In this document: one piece after another, positions 25,719 to 34,842 of the stretch
How positions within the stretch are numbered: position 1 is the stretch's first letter
How the letters are laid out: the number at the start of each line of letters is the position of its first letter
Origin: Minisyncoccota bacterium
GTDB taxonomy: Bacteria; Patescibacteriota; Minisyncoccia; JAHIHE01; JAGLIN01
DNA: 35,888 nucleotides
NCBI GenBank assembly: GCA_023142595.1
Contig: JAGLJF010000051.1
Span: forward strand, 1 to 35,888
Reading direction: 5' to 3'
Made by a program: the position numbers and the translations under genes
Notes under the pieces: generated by a model
Told to the model about the DNA's origin: nothing
Databases searched by the model: none
What the model saw: the letters and a program-made list of their open reading frames with translations, nothing else

Positions 25719-25746
25719 TTGCCATATTTTTTCTATTTGATATAAT
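25719..25746 (+). promoter_or_regulatory. tRNA promoter
   Basis: TTGCCA-N16-TATAAT ending 12 nt before the tRNA. Confidence 0.6.
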
Positions 25747-25758
25747 GCTTAAGTATTT

Positions 25759-25834
25759 GCGGGTGTCGTATAGTGGCTAATTATGCCAGCCTTCCAAGCT
25801 GGAGAGGTGGGTTCGATTCCCATCACCCGCTCCA
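25759..25834 (+). tRNA. tRNA-Gly (anticodon TCC), CCA encoded
   Basis: Acceptor GCGGGTG/CACCCGC, anticodon arm CCAGC-CTTCCAA-GCTGG, T arm GGTGG-GTTCGATT-CCATC, TCCA 3' end. Confidence 0.95.
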
Positions 25835-25883
25835 TTACATTTATTTTTATAAATATTGAATTAAATATATTTTTGAATAAAAA

Positions 25884-27662
25884 ATGAAAAATAATTCATA
25901 CACTACAAAAAGAAAAACAGCTACTTCCAAAGTAACGCTGTTTTTTTGTATAATATTTTTATTGTTTGCTTTTGTTGATACTAAGGCAAAAGCGGCTACT
26001 ATTTCGGAAAATAAAAATTTTCTTGTTGACTCTTCTTATGATTATTCTGACCGATCTCAGGTGCAAGCCAGTTTGAAAAAAATCAATTTAAATGGATATT
26101 TTTATGTTGAAAATGATTATTATAATAGTCTCTCTAATGCGCAAAAAAACGAATTTGATTTAAATTTAGATTTATTAGCGAGTGATTTTGACGATACAAT
26201 TTATCCTAGAATGAGAAATATATTTGGAACAGAATGGAACCCAGGAATTGACAATGACAGTAAAATTACAATTCTTTTTACTAGGACAAAAGAAAATGTT
26301 GGTGGATATTTCAATCCTAATGATGAATATTCAAAAGATGTGATAGTTAGTAAAAAAAGTAATGAAAGAGAAATGATATACTTGAACATATTATTTATTG
26401 ATGATGAAAGAATTAAAAGTTTTCTTGCTCATGAATTTCAGCATATGATTACTTGGTATAATAAAAATAAATTAAATAATATTTCAGATAATATTTGGCT
26501 TAATGAAGCGAGATCTGAATATGCCTCGACTGCTATTGGCTATGATGATAATTATAATGTCAGTAATTTAAAGGCGAGAATAAGCGGATTTAAAACTAAT
26601 CCGGTTGACTCTATCACTGAATGGCAAAATAAAATACATGATTATTCTTCAGTTAATTTATTTTCTCAATATTTAACTGATCAGTTTGGTGAAAATATTT
26701 TTAGGATTATGATATCTAATAATAAAATTGGAATTGAGAGTATAAACAATGCTTTATCAACTTTTAATCAGGGAGAGACTTTTAGATCTGTTTTTGAAAG
26801 TTGGTCTGTGGCAAACTATTTAAACGATGCTACGATTTCGTCAGATGGAAAATACGGATATAAAAATTTTAATATTAATTATGAAAATTTTCATATTTCA
26901 ACTCAAAATCAATTTACAGTAGATGACAGCGAAATTAATATTTCAAGTTCGATGAAGGACTGGACAGGTGAATATTATGAATTTAAAATTATCGATAAAC
27001 AATATGGCGCTAAGGATAAAATAAAAATAAATTTTACAGGAGAAGTTTCTGGAAAATATTCTGTTCCGTATGTTGTTTTTTATAAAAATGGAGAAAAGAA
27101 AGTTGAATATTTAAATTCAGGTAGTGATCAAGATTATAACAATTCTATATCGTTGTCCGATAATAATGTTTCTTCATTTACAGTAATTCCTATAAGTTAT
27201 AAAAACAGTACTAGTTTCGGAAGCGACATTGACAGTTATAGTTTTTCTTTGTCTGTTGATATTGTGAATAATAGTATTTTTGCCAACAATTCTCTTTTAA
27301 AGTCAAATAATAATTCCAAGGTATATTTAATAGAAGGAAGTAATAAAAGATGGATAAACAGTGTTGATTCGTTTATTTCAAATGGATATAAATGGGAAGA
27401 CATTCTTATTGTTACTGACTACGAACTAAGTCAGTATCAAAAAGGAGAAGACATAGTTGTAAAAATAAATTCAAATTCAAATTTTAATGGTAGCTTATTC
27501 AAAAGTTTAACTGATTCTAAGGTGTATTTAATCGAAGATAACAATAAAAGATGGATAAATAGTGTTCAATCTTTTGTTTCGAATGGATATAATTGGAAAA
27601 ATATAGTCATTGTTACTGATTACGAGTTAACTCAGTATCAAAGTGGGGCAGATATCTCATAA
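25884..27662 (+). CDS. Secreted HExxH metallopeptidase-like protein with two C-terminal KRW-type repeats
   Basis: Signal-like N-terminus (LFFCIIFLLFAFVDTKAKA); FLAHEFQHMITW...IWLNEARSEYAS (HExxH + downstream E); repeats SKVYLIEGSNKRWINSVDSFISNGYKWEDILIVTDYELSQYQ x2. Confidence 0.78.
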   Translation: MKNNSYTTKRKTATSKVTLFFCIIFLLFAFVDTKAKAATISENKNFLVDSSYDYSDRSQVQASLKKINLNGYFYVENDYYNSLSNAQKNEFDLNLDLLASDFDDTIYPRMRNIFGTEWNPGIDNDSKITILFTRTKENVGGYFNPNDEYSKDVIVSKKSNEREMIYLNILFIDDERIKSFLAHEFQHMITWYNKNKLNNISDNIWLNEARSEYASTAIGYDDNYNVSNLKARISGFKTNPVDSITEWQNKIHDYSSVNLFSQYLTDQFGENIFRIMISNNKIGIESINNALSTFNQGETFRSVFESWSVANYLNDATISSDGKYGYKNFNINYENFHISTQNQFTVDDSEINISSSMKDWTGEYYEFKIIDKQYGAKDKIKINFTGEVSGKYSVPYVVFYKNGEKKVEYLNSGSDQDYNNSISLSDNNVSSFTVIPISYKNSTSFGSDIDSYSFSLSVDIVNNSIFANNSLLKSNNNSKVYLIEGSNKRWINSVDSFISNGYKWEDILIVTDYELSQYQKGEDIVVKINSNSNFNGSLFKSLTDSKVYLIEDNNKRWINSVQSFVSNGYNWKNIVIVTDYELTQYQSGADIS

Positions 27663-27688
27663 ATTTTTATAAAAATTTAAAAAACATG

Positions 27689-27717
27689 CACCTTTGCTTT
27701 TTAGGGTGTTTTTGTTT
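27689..27717 (+). terminator. Rho-independent terminator
   Basis: CACCTTTGCTTTTTAGGGTGTTTTTGTTT. Confidence 0.55.
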
Positions 27718-27737
27718 GAGTCGGGATATGTAAGATA

Positions 27738-27767
27738 TTAGACCAAAAAACAAATCATTGCTATAAT
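27738..27767 (+). promoter_or_regulatory. Putative promoter
   Basis: TTAGAC-N18-TATAAT between the terminator and the next ATG at 27797. Confidence 0.4.
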
Positions 27768-27796
27768 TACCATAAATAAAAGTTATAAATATAAAA

Positions 27797-30700
27797 ATGA
27801 ATAAAAATTTTAGCCTAGTAAAGATGATAACTCTAAAGACGATGGTTCTGTTGGTTTTTATTTCTTTTTTTTCTCAAGCACAAATTTCAAACGCTGCAGA
27901 AATTCCAAAAATCATTTCTAGGTTGCAGTGGGGAACAGATGAGTCAAAAATGATTTGGCCAATAAAAAATGCTAAAGTGCAGAAATTTGTTATACATCAT
28001 ACGGCAAGTACTAATCTTGTTTCTGATTCGGATGGTAGTGGAGAATATAAAAATATGGTCAACAATATTTATAATTACCATAGTAGTAAAAAAAGTTGGT
28101 ATGAAGATGGTGAAAAATATATTGGATTTGGAGATATTGGCTATAATTATTTAATAGATCCAAATGGAAATATTTACGAAGGAAGATCTGGTGGAAATGG
28201 ATCTGTGGCAGGACATGTAAGTGGATTTAATACGGGAAGCATTGGCATTTCTGTGCTTGGAAGATATCAAGATTATGTTGATAGTGAAAATAATTTTGTT
28301 TCTTCGCATGTTGTGAATTCGGCAATTAAACAATCCCTGACTAATTTGGCTGGCTGGCTGGCTGCTAATAATAATATAAGCTTAAATAGTAGAACTAATT
28401 TTAATGGAAAATATATTGATGGCCTAGTTGGGCATGGAGAATTAACACCTACGATTTGTCCTGGAGATGAATTGGAAAAAGAACTAAATATCATTCAAAA
28501 AAATGCTAGTATAATTGAGAAAACTTATAGCAACTATGCTTATCAAATTAATGGAGATGAATCTGTTTATATTATAAGCGATGGTTATAAAATTAGGTTT
28601 GAATCAAGACAAAAACTCCCGAATGTTTATAAAAATAGAACAATAAAACAAATTTCAAAATCGCAGCTTAGTGCTTATAAATATAAAGACCTTGTTGTTT
28701 ATTCAGACGGAAGTTTGCTTCAGGAATTTAACGAAAATACTGTTTATTTTTTGCAAAATGGCAAAAAAAGAGCAATGGAAATGAGCGGAGAGGAATTTGC
28801 GAAAATGGGTTTCAAGGGTGATGATATTATAAAAGTTTTTTCAAGTGATTTGAAAATTTATCAATCTGGACTGAATATCAAATACTCTCCAGACGGAAAA
28901 TTAATCAATGACAAGAAGGGGACTGTATATCTTGCTGAAAATGGGAAAAAAAGAAAATTTACTTCAGCAACTCTTTTTGAATATCTCAACTATAAATGGA
29001 AAAATATTGTAGATGATAACTTTACAAATTATTATCTTGATGGGGATTATATAATTTATCCTGATGGAATTTTAGTGAAAAGCGTAAATAATGATAAAGT
29101 ATATTTAACGGAGAATAAGAAAAAGAAAGAAATTTCATCAGGCACACTGTTGCAAGTTTTGGGATATAAAGCTGAAAATGTTATTTCAATTAATCAGGAC
29201 GAGTTAGATAATTTTGCCATAGGAGATAAACTCAATTATCCAGATAATACTCTTGTAAAAGCAGAAGATTATTCTGCGGTTTATATCATTCAAGGCGCTA
29301 AAAGAAAAGAATTTACTTCAGCGGTGCTTTTTGAAAAATCTGGATATGATTGGAATAGCGTTATTGAAATCGACAAAAAAGAGCTTGATACCTATCCAAG
29401 AAATGGAAGAGCTTTATATCCTGATGGCTTATTGATTAAATCTACAGACAATCCAAATGTATATCTTCTTGAGTCGGGAAAAAAGAGAAAAATAACTTCA
29501 GCCGATTTATTGAAAAAAATAGGTTATGATTGGAGTGATATAATTTCTATCAATCCAAGTGAAATGAAAGATTATCCAGATGGAAAGACAATGATTTATC
29601 CAGATGGAACTTTAGTGAAAAGGAGGGGGTTTCCAATTATTTTCAAAATAGAAAATGGACAGAGAAAAGAATTTACATCTTTGGCTTTATTTGAGGCAAC
29701 AAATAGCAACTTTTCAGATGTTATATTTCTTGATAGAGAAGAATTTCTTGCGTATGAGAATGGAGGAAATCTTTTATATCCAGAAAACACTTTGCTCAGA
29801 GAAATTGGCAGTGATGGAGTTTATGTTATGAAAAATGGAAAAATTCAAGCAATACAATCAGCTGAAGAATTTAAACTGGCTGGATATAAATGGTCTGATG
29901 TGATTGAGGTTTTAAAAGAAGAAATGAAGTTATATAAAATTTCTGTCAAAGTTTCTTCTTCTCCGGTGACGCAAAAAGAAAAGGAAATCATACAAACAGT
30001 GGAACCTAAAAAAAATATAGAACTAGAAAACCCCGAAATAAAAGCAGGGACGGGAAAAGAACCGAATATAAAAATCGCGATATATTCAGTAAATGATGAA
30101 GATATTAAAATTACTGCTAATGGAAATTATACAGTTAATTATTATGATTCATCTGGAAAAATTTCTACGAGCTTACAAAAAGATTCGAACGAAGAAACTG
30201 TAATTTCATATTTTGACTCATCAAATTATGTCAGATTTATTCCAGAGTCCAGGGATGTAATTTTACAAGTACTTTCTTATAGTGATTTGTCGTGGAATAA
30301 GGAAACGAACGATGATAAATTCAGAGGAGAGATCGAAATCAAATACTCGGAGAATTCGCAAAAGTTGTGGGTTATAAATGAATTATTGTTGGAAGATTAT
30401 ATAAATGGTATTGCTGAAGCACTCAGCGATAGTCCAGAGGAATATCTCAAGGCATTTGGAACAATTGCAAGAACTTATGCAATGTATTATATTAAAAGAG
30501 GAGGGAAACATACTGATGAGCCGTTTCATTTAAAAAACAGCAGAAACGGAAACGGAAATGATCAAGTGTACAAAGGATATAATTTTGAGTTGAGAGCTTC
30601 GAAAATTGTTGATGCCAATGAGTTTACTACAGGTTATGTGATTGATTTTAATGATAAACCAATTGTGGCGGCATATTCATCTGATTCAGGTGGAGTTACA

Positions 30701-30925
30701 AAAAGTGGTTGTGAAGTTTTCAAGTATTGCGGTGCTGATTATATATATTTAAATGGCGGAATAAAAGACCCGACAAATACTGTTCATAATCAAGACAAGA
30801 TTTTAATAAGCCATGGAGTTGGAATGAGCGCTGTTGGAGCATATCAAATGGCAAGAGGCGGAAATAGTTGGGAGGAAATTATAGAGTATTATTATAAAGG
30901 CGTTGATATTAAAAAATATTATTAA
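27797..30925 (+). CDS. Secreted PGRP/N-acetylmuramoyl-L-alanine amidase + eight ~58-60 aa repeats + SpoIID-like domain
   Basis: N-term: IISRLQWGTDES...FVIHHTAST...YNYLIDPNGNIYEGRSGG...GHVSGFNTGSIGISVLG...VGHGELTPTICPGDEL. Repeats: VYLxENGKKRxxTSAxLFExxGYxWxxVIxIxxxELxxYxxG. C-term: VINELLLEDYINGIAEALSDSPEEYLKAFGTIARTYAMYY...YSSDSGGVT...SHGVGMSAVGAYQMA. Confidence 0.88.
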   Translation: MNKNFSLVKMITLKTMVLLVFISFFSQAQISNAAEIPKIISRLQWGTDESKMIWPIKNAKVQKFVIHHTASTNLVSDSDGSGEYKNMVNNIYNYHSSKKSWYEDGEKYIGFGDIGYNYLIDPNGNIYEGRSGGNGSVAGHVSGFNTGSIGISVLGRYQDYVDSENNFVSSHVVNSAIKQSLTNLAGWLAANNNISLNSRTNFNGKYIDGLVGHGELTPTICPGDELEKELNIIQKNASIIEKTYSNYAYQINGDESVYIISDGYKIRFESRQKLPNVYKNRTIKQISKSQLSAYKYKDLVVYSDGSLLQEFNENTVYFLQNGKKRAMEMSGEEFAKMGFKGDDIIKVFSSDLKIYQSGLNIKYSPDGKLINDKKGTVYLAENGKKRKFTSATLFEYLNYKWKNIVDDNFTNYYLDGDYIIYPDGILVKSVNNDKVYLTENKKKKEISSGTLLQVLGYKAENVISINQDELDNFAIGDKLNYPDNTLVKAEDYSAVYIIQGAKRKEFTSAVLFEKSGYDWNSVIEIDKKELDTYPRNGRALYPDGLLIKSTDNPNVYLLESGKKRKITSADLLKKIGYDWSDIISINPSEMKDYPDGKTMIYPDGTLVKRRGFPIIFKIENGQRKEFTSLALFEATNSNFSDVIFLDREEFLAYENGGNLLYPENTLLREIGSDGVYVMKNGKIQAIQSAEEFKLAGYKWSDVIEVLKEEMKLYKISVKVSSSPVTQKEKEIIQTVEPKKNIELENPEIKAGTGKEPNIKIAIYSVNDEDIKITANGNYTVNYYDSSGKISTSLQKDSNEETVISYFDSSNYVRFIPESRDVILQVLSYSDLSWNKETNDDKFRGEIEIKYSENSQKLWVINELLLEDYINGIAEALSDSPEEYLKAFGTIARTYAMYYIKRGGKHTDEPFHLKNSRNGNGNDQVYKGYNFELRASKIVDANEFTTGYVIDFNDKPIVAAYSSDSGGVTKSGCEVFKYCGADYIYLNGGIKDPTNTVHNQDKILISHGVGMSAVGAYQMARGGNSWEEIIEYYYKGVDIKKYY

Positions 30926-30935
30926 TAAAAATTTT

Positions 30936-31232
30936 ATGGATTATATCAATAAAATGAAAAGTAAATTATCAATAGCTATTACGGTACCGCCGACTACAAG
31001 TACTACTGATTTTTCAACATTAGTTGGAAAAGTGTTGGAGTGGGTTTTAAGTGTGGCTGGTTCAATTGCATTATTAATGCTTGTTGCGGGAGGAATTATG
31101 TATATAACCTCTGCAGGAAATGAACAAAAAATTGCGACTTCAAAAAAAATAATTACCTGGACTATTTTGGGACTAATGATTGTGCTTGCTTCGTATTCAA
31201 TTATTGTTGTATTAGATAATATCTTAACATAA
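30936..31232 (+). CDS. T4SS-pilin-like small membrane protein, copy 1
   Basis: DFSTLVGKVLEWVLSVAGSIALLMLVAGGIMYITSAGNEQKIATSKKIITWTILGLMIVLASYSIIVVLDNIL; two TMs (TrbC/VirB2-like pattern). Confidence 0.75.
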   Translation: MDYINKMKSKLSIAITVPPTTSTTDFSTLVGKVLEWVLSVAGSIALLMLVAGGIMYITSAGNEQKIATSKKIITWTILGLMIVLASYSIIVVLDNILT

Positions 31233-31238
31233 AAAATT

Positions 31239-31577
31239 ATGAAGAAAATATCGAATTTTTTTTATTTTGCCTCGTTGTCATTATTTGTGGTGACAAAAAA
31301 AGTTAGTGCTGTTACTGTTGTAAACGTTACAAATCCAATTCAAACTAGTGACTTTTCGGTTTTGGTTGGAAATGTTTTACAATGGGTTTTGGGTGTGGCT
31401 GGTTCAATATCATTATTAATGCTCATTGCGGGAGGAATTATGTATATAACCTCTGCAGGAGACGAACAAAAAATTGCGACTTCAAAAAAACTTATTACTT
31501 GGACTATTTTTGGCTTAATAGTAGTTCTCGCTTCATATTCGATTATTGTTGTGTTGGATAGTATCTTAACTGATTAG
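31239..31577 (+). CDS. T4SS-pilin-like small membrane protein, copy 2
   Basis: Signal-like N-terminus MKKISNFFYFASLSLFVVTKKVSA, then a core near-identical to copy 1. Confidence 0.78.
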   Translation: MKKISNFFYFASLSLFVVTKKVSAVTVVNVTNPIQTSDFSVLVGNVLQWVLGVAGSISLLMLIAGGIMYITSAGDEQKIATSKKLITWTIFGLIVVLASYSIIVVLDSILTD

Positions 31578-31623
31578 GCCATATCAAGGGGATTATAAGC
31601 ATTTTATTTTAATATAAAAACAA

Positions 31624-32520
31624 ATGCAAAAGAAAGTTTACATAATTTTATTAAATTGGAATAACGAAGAAGATACCATTGAATGTGTTGAATCTCTTAA
31701 GAAAATAAACTATAACGATTACAAAATTATAGTCGTTGATAATGGATCGGAAGAAGAATCTATTTCAAAAATAGAAAATAAATATCCTGATTTATTCATT
31801 ATTAAGAATAAAAATAATCTTGGATTTGCAGGTGGAAATAATGTTGGGATAAAATATGCGATTAACAATGATGCTGATTATGTCTTGCTGATTAATAATG
31901 ACACAACCGTTGATGAAAATTTTCTTGCTGAGCTTGTCAAAGTAGGAGAGGCCGATAAGGGGAATGGGCTTATAGGTTCAAAGATATATTTTTATAGTGA
32001 AAAAAATCGAATTTGGTTTGCAGGTGGAAAAGTTAATTGGCTCAAAAATAAAGGTACTCACATTGGATTGGACGAAATAGACAAAAAACAATATGATAAA
32101 ATAAAAGAAGTTGATTATTTAACTGGCTGTTGTTTGTTGGTCAAAAAAGAAGTTATTGAAAAAATAGGTGTTCTGGAAGAAGATTACTTTTTGTATTATG
32201 AAGACACAGATTTTTCACTGCGAGCACAAAATGTCGGATATAAATGTGTTTATGTTCCAGAATCAAAAATTTATCACAAAATTTCAAGATCAACTAAGCC
32301 AGGTTCTGCAAGTTATATCTATTATCACGTCCGAAACGGTCTTGTTATGGCAAAACGAACTGGCTCTTTTTTGAATAAAATTATTTTATATCCTTATTGT
32401 TTAATTCTATTTTTAAAACAAATTATAAAAATTATTTTTATGCCAAAAAAAAGACCATGGGCAAAAGCAGTGCTTGCAGGTCTTAAAGATTTTTTTGTTG
32501 GAAAAATGGGGAAAGCTTGA
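31624..32520 (+). CDS. Glycosyltransferase family 2
   Basis: VYIILLNWNNEEDTIECVESLKKINYNDYKIIVVDNGSEE, GFAGGNNVGIKYA, VLLINNDTTVDENFL, YYEDTDFSLRAQ. Confidence 0.93.
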   Translation: MQKKVYIILLNWNNEEDTIECVESLKKINYNDYKIIVVDNGSEEESISKIENKYPDLFIIKNKNNLGFAGGNNVGIKYAINNDADYVLLINNDTTVDENFLAELVKVGEADKGNGLIGSKIYFYSEKNRIWFAGGKVNWLKNKGTHIGLDEIDKKQYDKIKEVDYLTGCCLLVKKEVIEKIGVLEEDYFLYYEDTDFSLRAQNVGYKCVYVPESKIYHKISRSTKPGSASYIYYHVRNGLVMAKRTGSFLNKIILYPYCLILFLKQIIKIIFMPKKRPWAKAVLAGLKDFFVGKMGKA

Positions 32521-32605
32521 TGTTTATTTGTATATTATTTTTTAACTGAATATATTAGAATCTAATATGTATTAAATAATCTTGTGTGGTTTATAATAGA
32601 TAAAA

Positions 32606-32641
32606 AGGTTATGATCAAGATATTTGATACATAACCTTTTC
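32606..32641. terminator. Bidirectional terminator between convergent genes
   Basis: Perfect 11-bp stem AAAAGGTTATG / CATAACCTTTT. Confidence 0.7.
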
Positions 32642-32645
32642 TTGT

Positions 32646-32915
32646 TTATATTTTGATAACAAGGTTTTCATTTCCTGATTTATCTATGCCGATAGATATG
32701 CCTCCTTTTAAAATACGAATTGCATCCTCCTTTTTCTCTATATCTGCTTTAATTTTAGTAATTTGACTTTGTTTATTGCGAGCTCCGATGCTGTTTTCTC
32801 TCAAGCTTAATAATTCTTCTTCTGCTTTTGCTAATTGATCTTTTAATTTACGAAGAGATGCTTCGTATTTTCTTACTTTACCATTATTAATGGTTGTTAT
32901 TCTATTCGTATTCAT
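32646..32915 (-). CDS. Hypothetical coiled-coil protein, 89 aa
   Basis: MNTNRITTINNGKVRKYEASLRKLKDQLAKAEEELLSLRENSIGARNKQSQITKIKADIEKKEDAIRILKGG...; convergent terminator at its 3' end. Confidence 0.65.
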   Translation of the reverse strand: MNTNRITTINNGKVRKYEASLRKLKDQLAKAEEELLSLRENSIGARNKQSQITKIKADIEKKEDAIRILKGGISIGIDKSGNENLVIKI

Positions 32916-32964
32916 ATAAATCAATATTAAATTTCATTTATTAAATGTCAAAATTTATTATATT

Positions 32965-32993
32965 TTGACAGTTTTAATTGTATCTGATAGTAT
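32965..32993 (+). promoter_or_regulatory. Putative promoter upstream of rny
   Basis: TTGACA-N17-TAGTAT. Confidence 0.3.
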
Positions 32994-33269
32994 ATAAACA
33001 TAATTAACAATTAATGTTGATTGGTTAAAATTTCTTGAGATGGGTTTGATTTCTATTTAATTCTGTTATTATTTGCTAAAATGAGACAAAAATTATTTAT
33101 TAAAGATTATAAGTTATTAAATTTCTTAAATAAAGAAATTCTTTATCGTGGGCTGTTTTATTATGTAAGGGTCGTGTAATTAACAGCTTAAATAGTTAAA
33201 TATAACAAATTGTTAGAAATCTTAGATTGTATCTCGGTATTTGACCGATTGATTTAGGAGAAATAAAAA

Positions 33270-34799
33270 ATGGATGTAATACAAATTTTGGGCATAGGTC
33301 TTGTTGCTTTTAGTTTTGGTGGAGTTATCGGTTATTTTGGTCGGCAATTTTTTGCTTCAAAGCAAATGGAAACAGCCGAAGGAAAAGTTGGTAAGATAAT
33401 TTCAGATGCAAAAGATAAAGCAGCGGAAATTTTGCTTGAGTCAAAAAATAAAGCAGTAAAAATATTGGATGACGTAAAGAACGAGGAAATTGAAAGAAAT
33501 AGGCAAGTTAATAGAAATGAGCAAAGGGTTGTAAAAAAAGAAGAAGGCTTGGATCAGAAATATAACGAAATTGAAAAACAAAAAACCGTTCTTCAGGATA
33601 AGGCGAAACAAGTAATGAAAATTAAAGAAGATGTTAAAAAGATCAAAGAAGAACAACTTGAAAAACTTGAGAAAGTTGCGCAACTTGATCAAGAAGATGC
33701 AAAACAGATTTTAATCAAAAAGGTTGAAGAGGATCAAAAAATAGATATTTTGAAAAAAATGAAACAACTAGAGGAAGAGGGTGCTGAAGATTTGCAGAAA
33801 AGGGCGAATGATATTATTATTCAGTCAATTCAAAAATACTCAGGAGCTCATACGGCCGAAACAACAACTTCTACTGTTAGTTTGCCAAGTGATGAAATGA
33901 AAGGAAGGGTTATTGGGAGAGAAGGAAGAAATATAAAAACTCTTGAGAAGGCTACGGGAGTTGAAATTATTATTGATGACACTCCTTTGACAATTGTCGT
34001 TTCTGGATTTGATCCAATCAGAAGACAAATTGCAAAATTGTCGCTTGAACAACTTATGAACGATGGTAGAATTCATCCAGCGAGAATCGAAGAAATTGTA
34101 GAAGAGGTGAAGAACGGGTTGGTTGAAAATATTAAAAAAGCAGGACAAACAGCTATATCTAATGTAGGTATTGTTGGTTTTGATCCAAAACTAGTTCAAC
34201 TTTTAGGTAGATTGAAGTTTAGAACAAGCTATGGACAGAATGTTTTGATGCATTCCATTGAAGTGGCTCACTTATCTGCTTCGCTTGCATCAGAATTAGG
34301 TGCTAATGTTGCAGTCGCGAGAAAAGCTGGAATTCTTCATGATATTGGAAAAGCAGTTGATCATGAAATTCAAGGTACTCATGTAGAAATTGGAAGAAAT
34401 ATTTTGAATAAATTCAAAATTTCAGAAGATATCATCAAGGCAATGCAATCTCATCATGAAGATTTTCCTTTTGAAACAACTGAATCAGTTATTGTTCGTG
34501 TAGCGGATGCAATTTCAGCTTCGCGTCCTGGAGCAAGAAAAGACAGTCTTGAAAACTATTTGAAGAGATTAGAAGAGTTAGAAGGTATTGCTAACGCGTT
34601 TGATGAAGTTGAGAAATCATATGCAATTCAAGCTGGAAGAGAAATTCGTGTCTTTGTGACACCTGAAAAAATTGATGATCTTGGCGCAGTAAAATTATCA
34701 AGAAAGATTGCCGATGGTATTGAAGAGAATTTGAATTATCCAGGAGAAATCAAGGTTCATGTTATACGAGAAACAAGGTCAATTGAATACGCGAGATAG
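33270..34799 (+). CDS. rny: Ribonuclease Y
   Basis: N-terminal TM, long coiled coil, KH (KGRVIGREGRNIKTLEKATGVEIIIDDTP), HD (AGILHDIGKAVDHEIQGTHVEIG); SD TAGGAG. Confidence 0.96.
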   Translation: MDVIQILGIGLVAFSFGGVIGYFGRQFFASKQMETAEGKVGKIISDAKDKAAEILLESKNKAVKILDDVKNEEIERNRQVNRNEQRVVKKEEGLDQKYNEIEKQKTVLQDKAKQVMKIKEDVKKIKEEQLEKLEKVAQLDQEDAKQILIKKVEEDQKIDILKKMKQLEEEGAEDLQKRANDIIIQSIQKYSGAHTAETTTSTVSLPSDEMKGRVIGREGRNIKTLEKATGVEIIIDDTPLTIVVSGFDPIRRQIAKLSLEQLMNDGRIHPARIEEIVEEVKNGLVENIKKAGQTAISNVGIVGFDPKLVQLLGRLKFRTSYGQNVLMHSIEVAHLSASLASELGANVAVARKAGILHDIGKAVDHEIQGTHVEIGRNILNKFKISEDIIKAMQSHHEDFPFETTESVIVRVADAISASRPGARKDSLENYLKRLEELEGIANAFDEVEKSYAIQAGREIRVFVTPEKIDDLGAVKLSRKIADGIEENLNYPGEIKVHVIRETRSIEYAR

Positions 34800-34842
34800 T
34801 TTTAGTATTAAGTATAGAGTATTAAGCGATAAGCATTAAGTG

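Noticed and set aside
30903-30935. Upstream start for pilin copy 1 at 30903 (overlapping the SpoIID gene end)
   Set aside because: The extension MILKNIINKNF overlaps the previous stop region; ATG at 30936 is more parsimonious, though the true start is unproven.
33081-33179. 32-aa + strand ORF MRQKLFIKDYKLLNFLNKEILYRGLFYYVRVV
   Set aside because: No SD or terminator, within a likely rny leader; length is compatible with chance in AT-rich DNA.
33441-34148. Minus-strand ORFs of 83 and 102 aa inside rny
   Set aside because: Antisense to a well-supported rny; no SD or recognisable motif.
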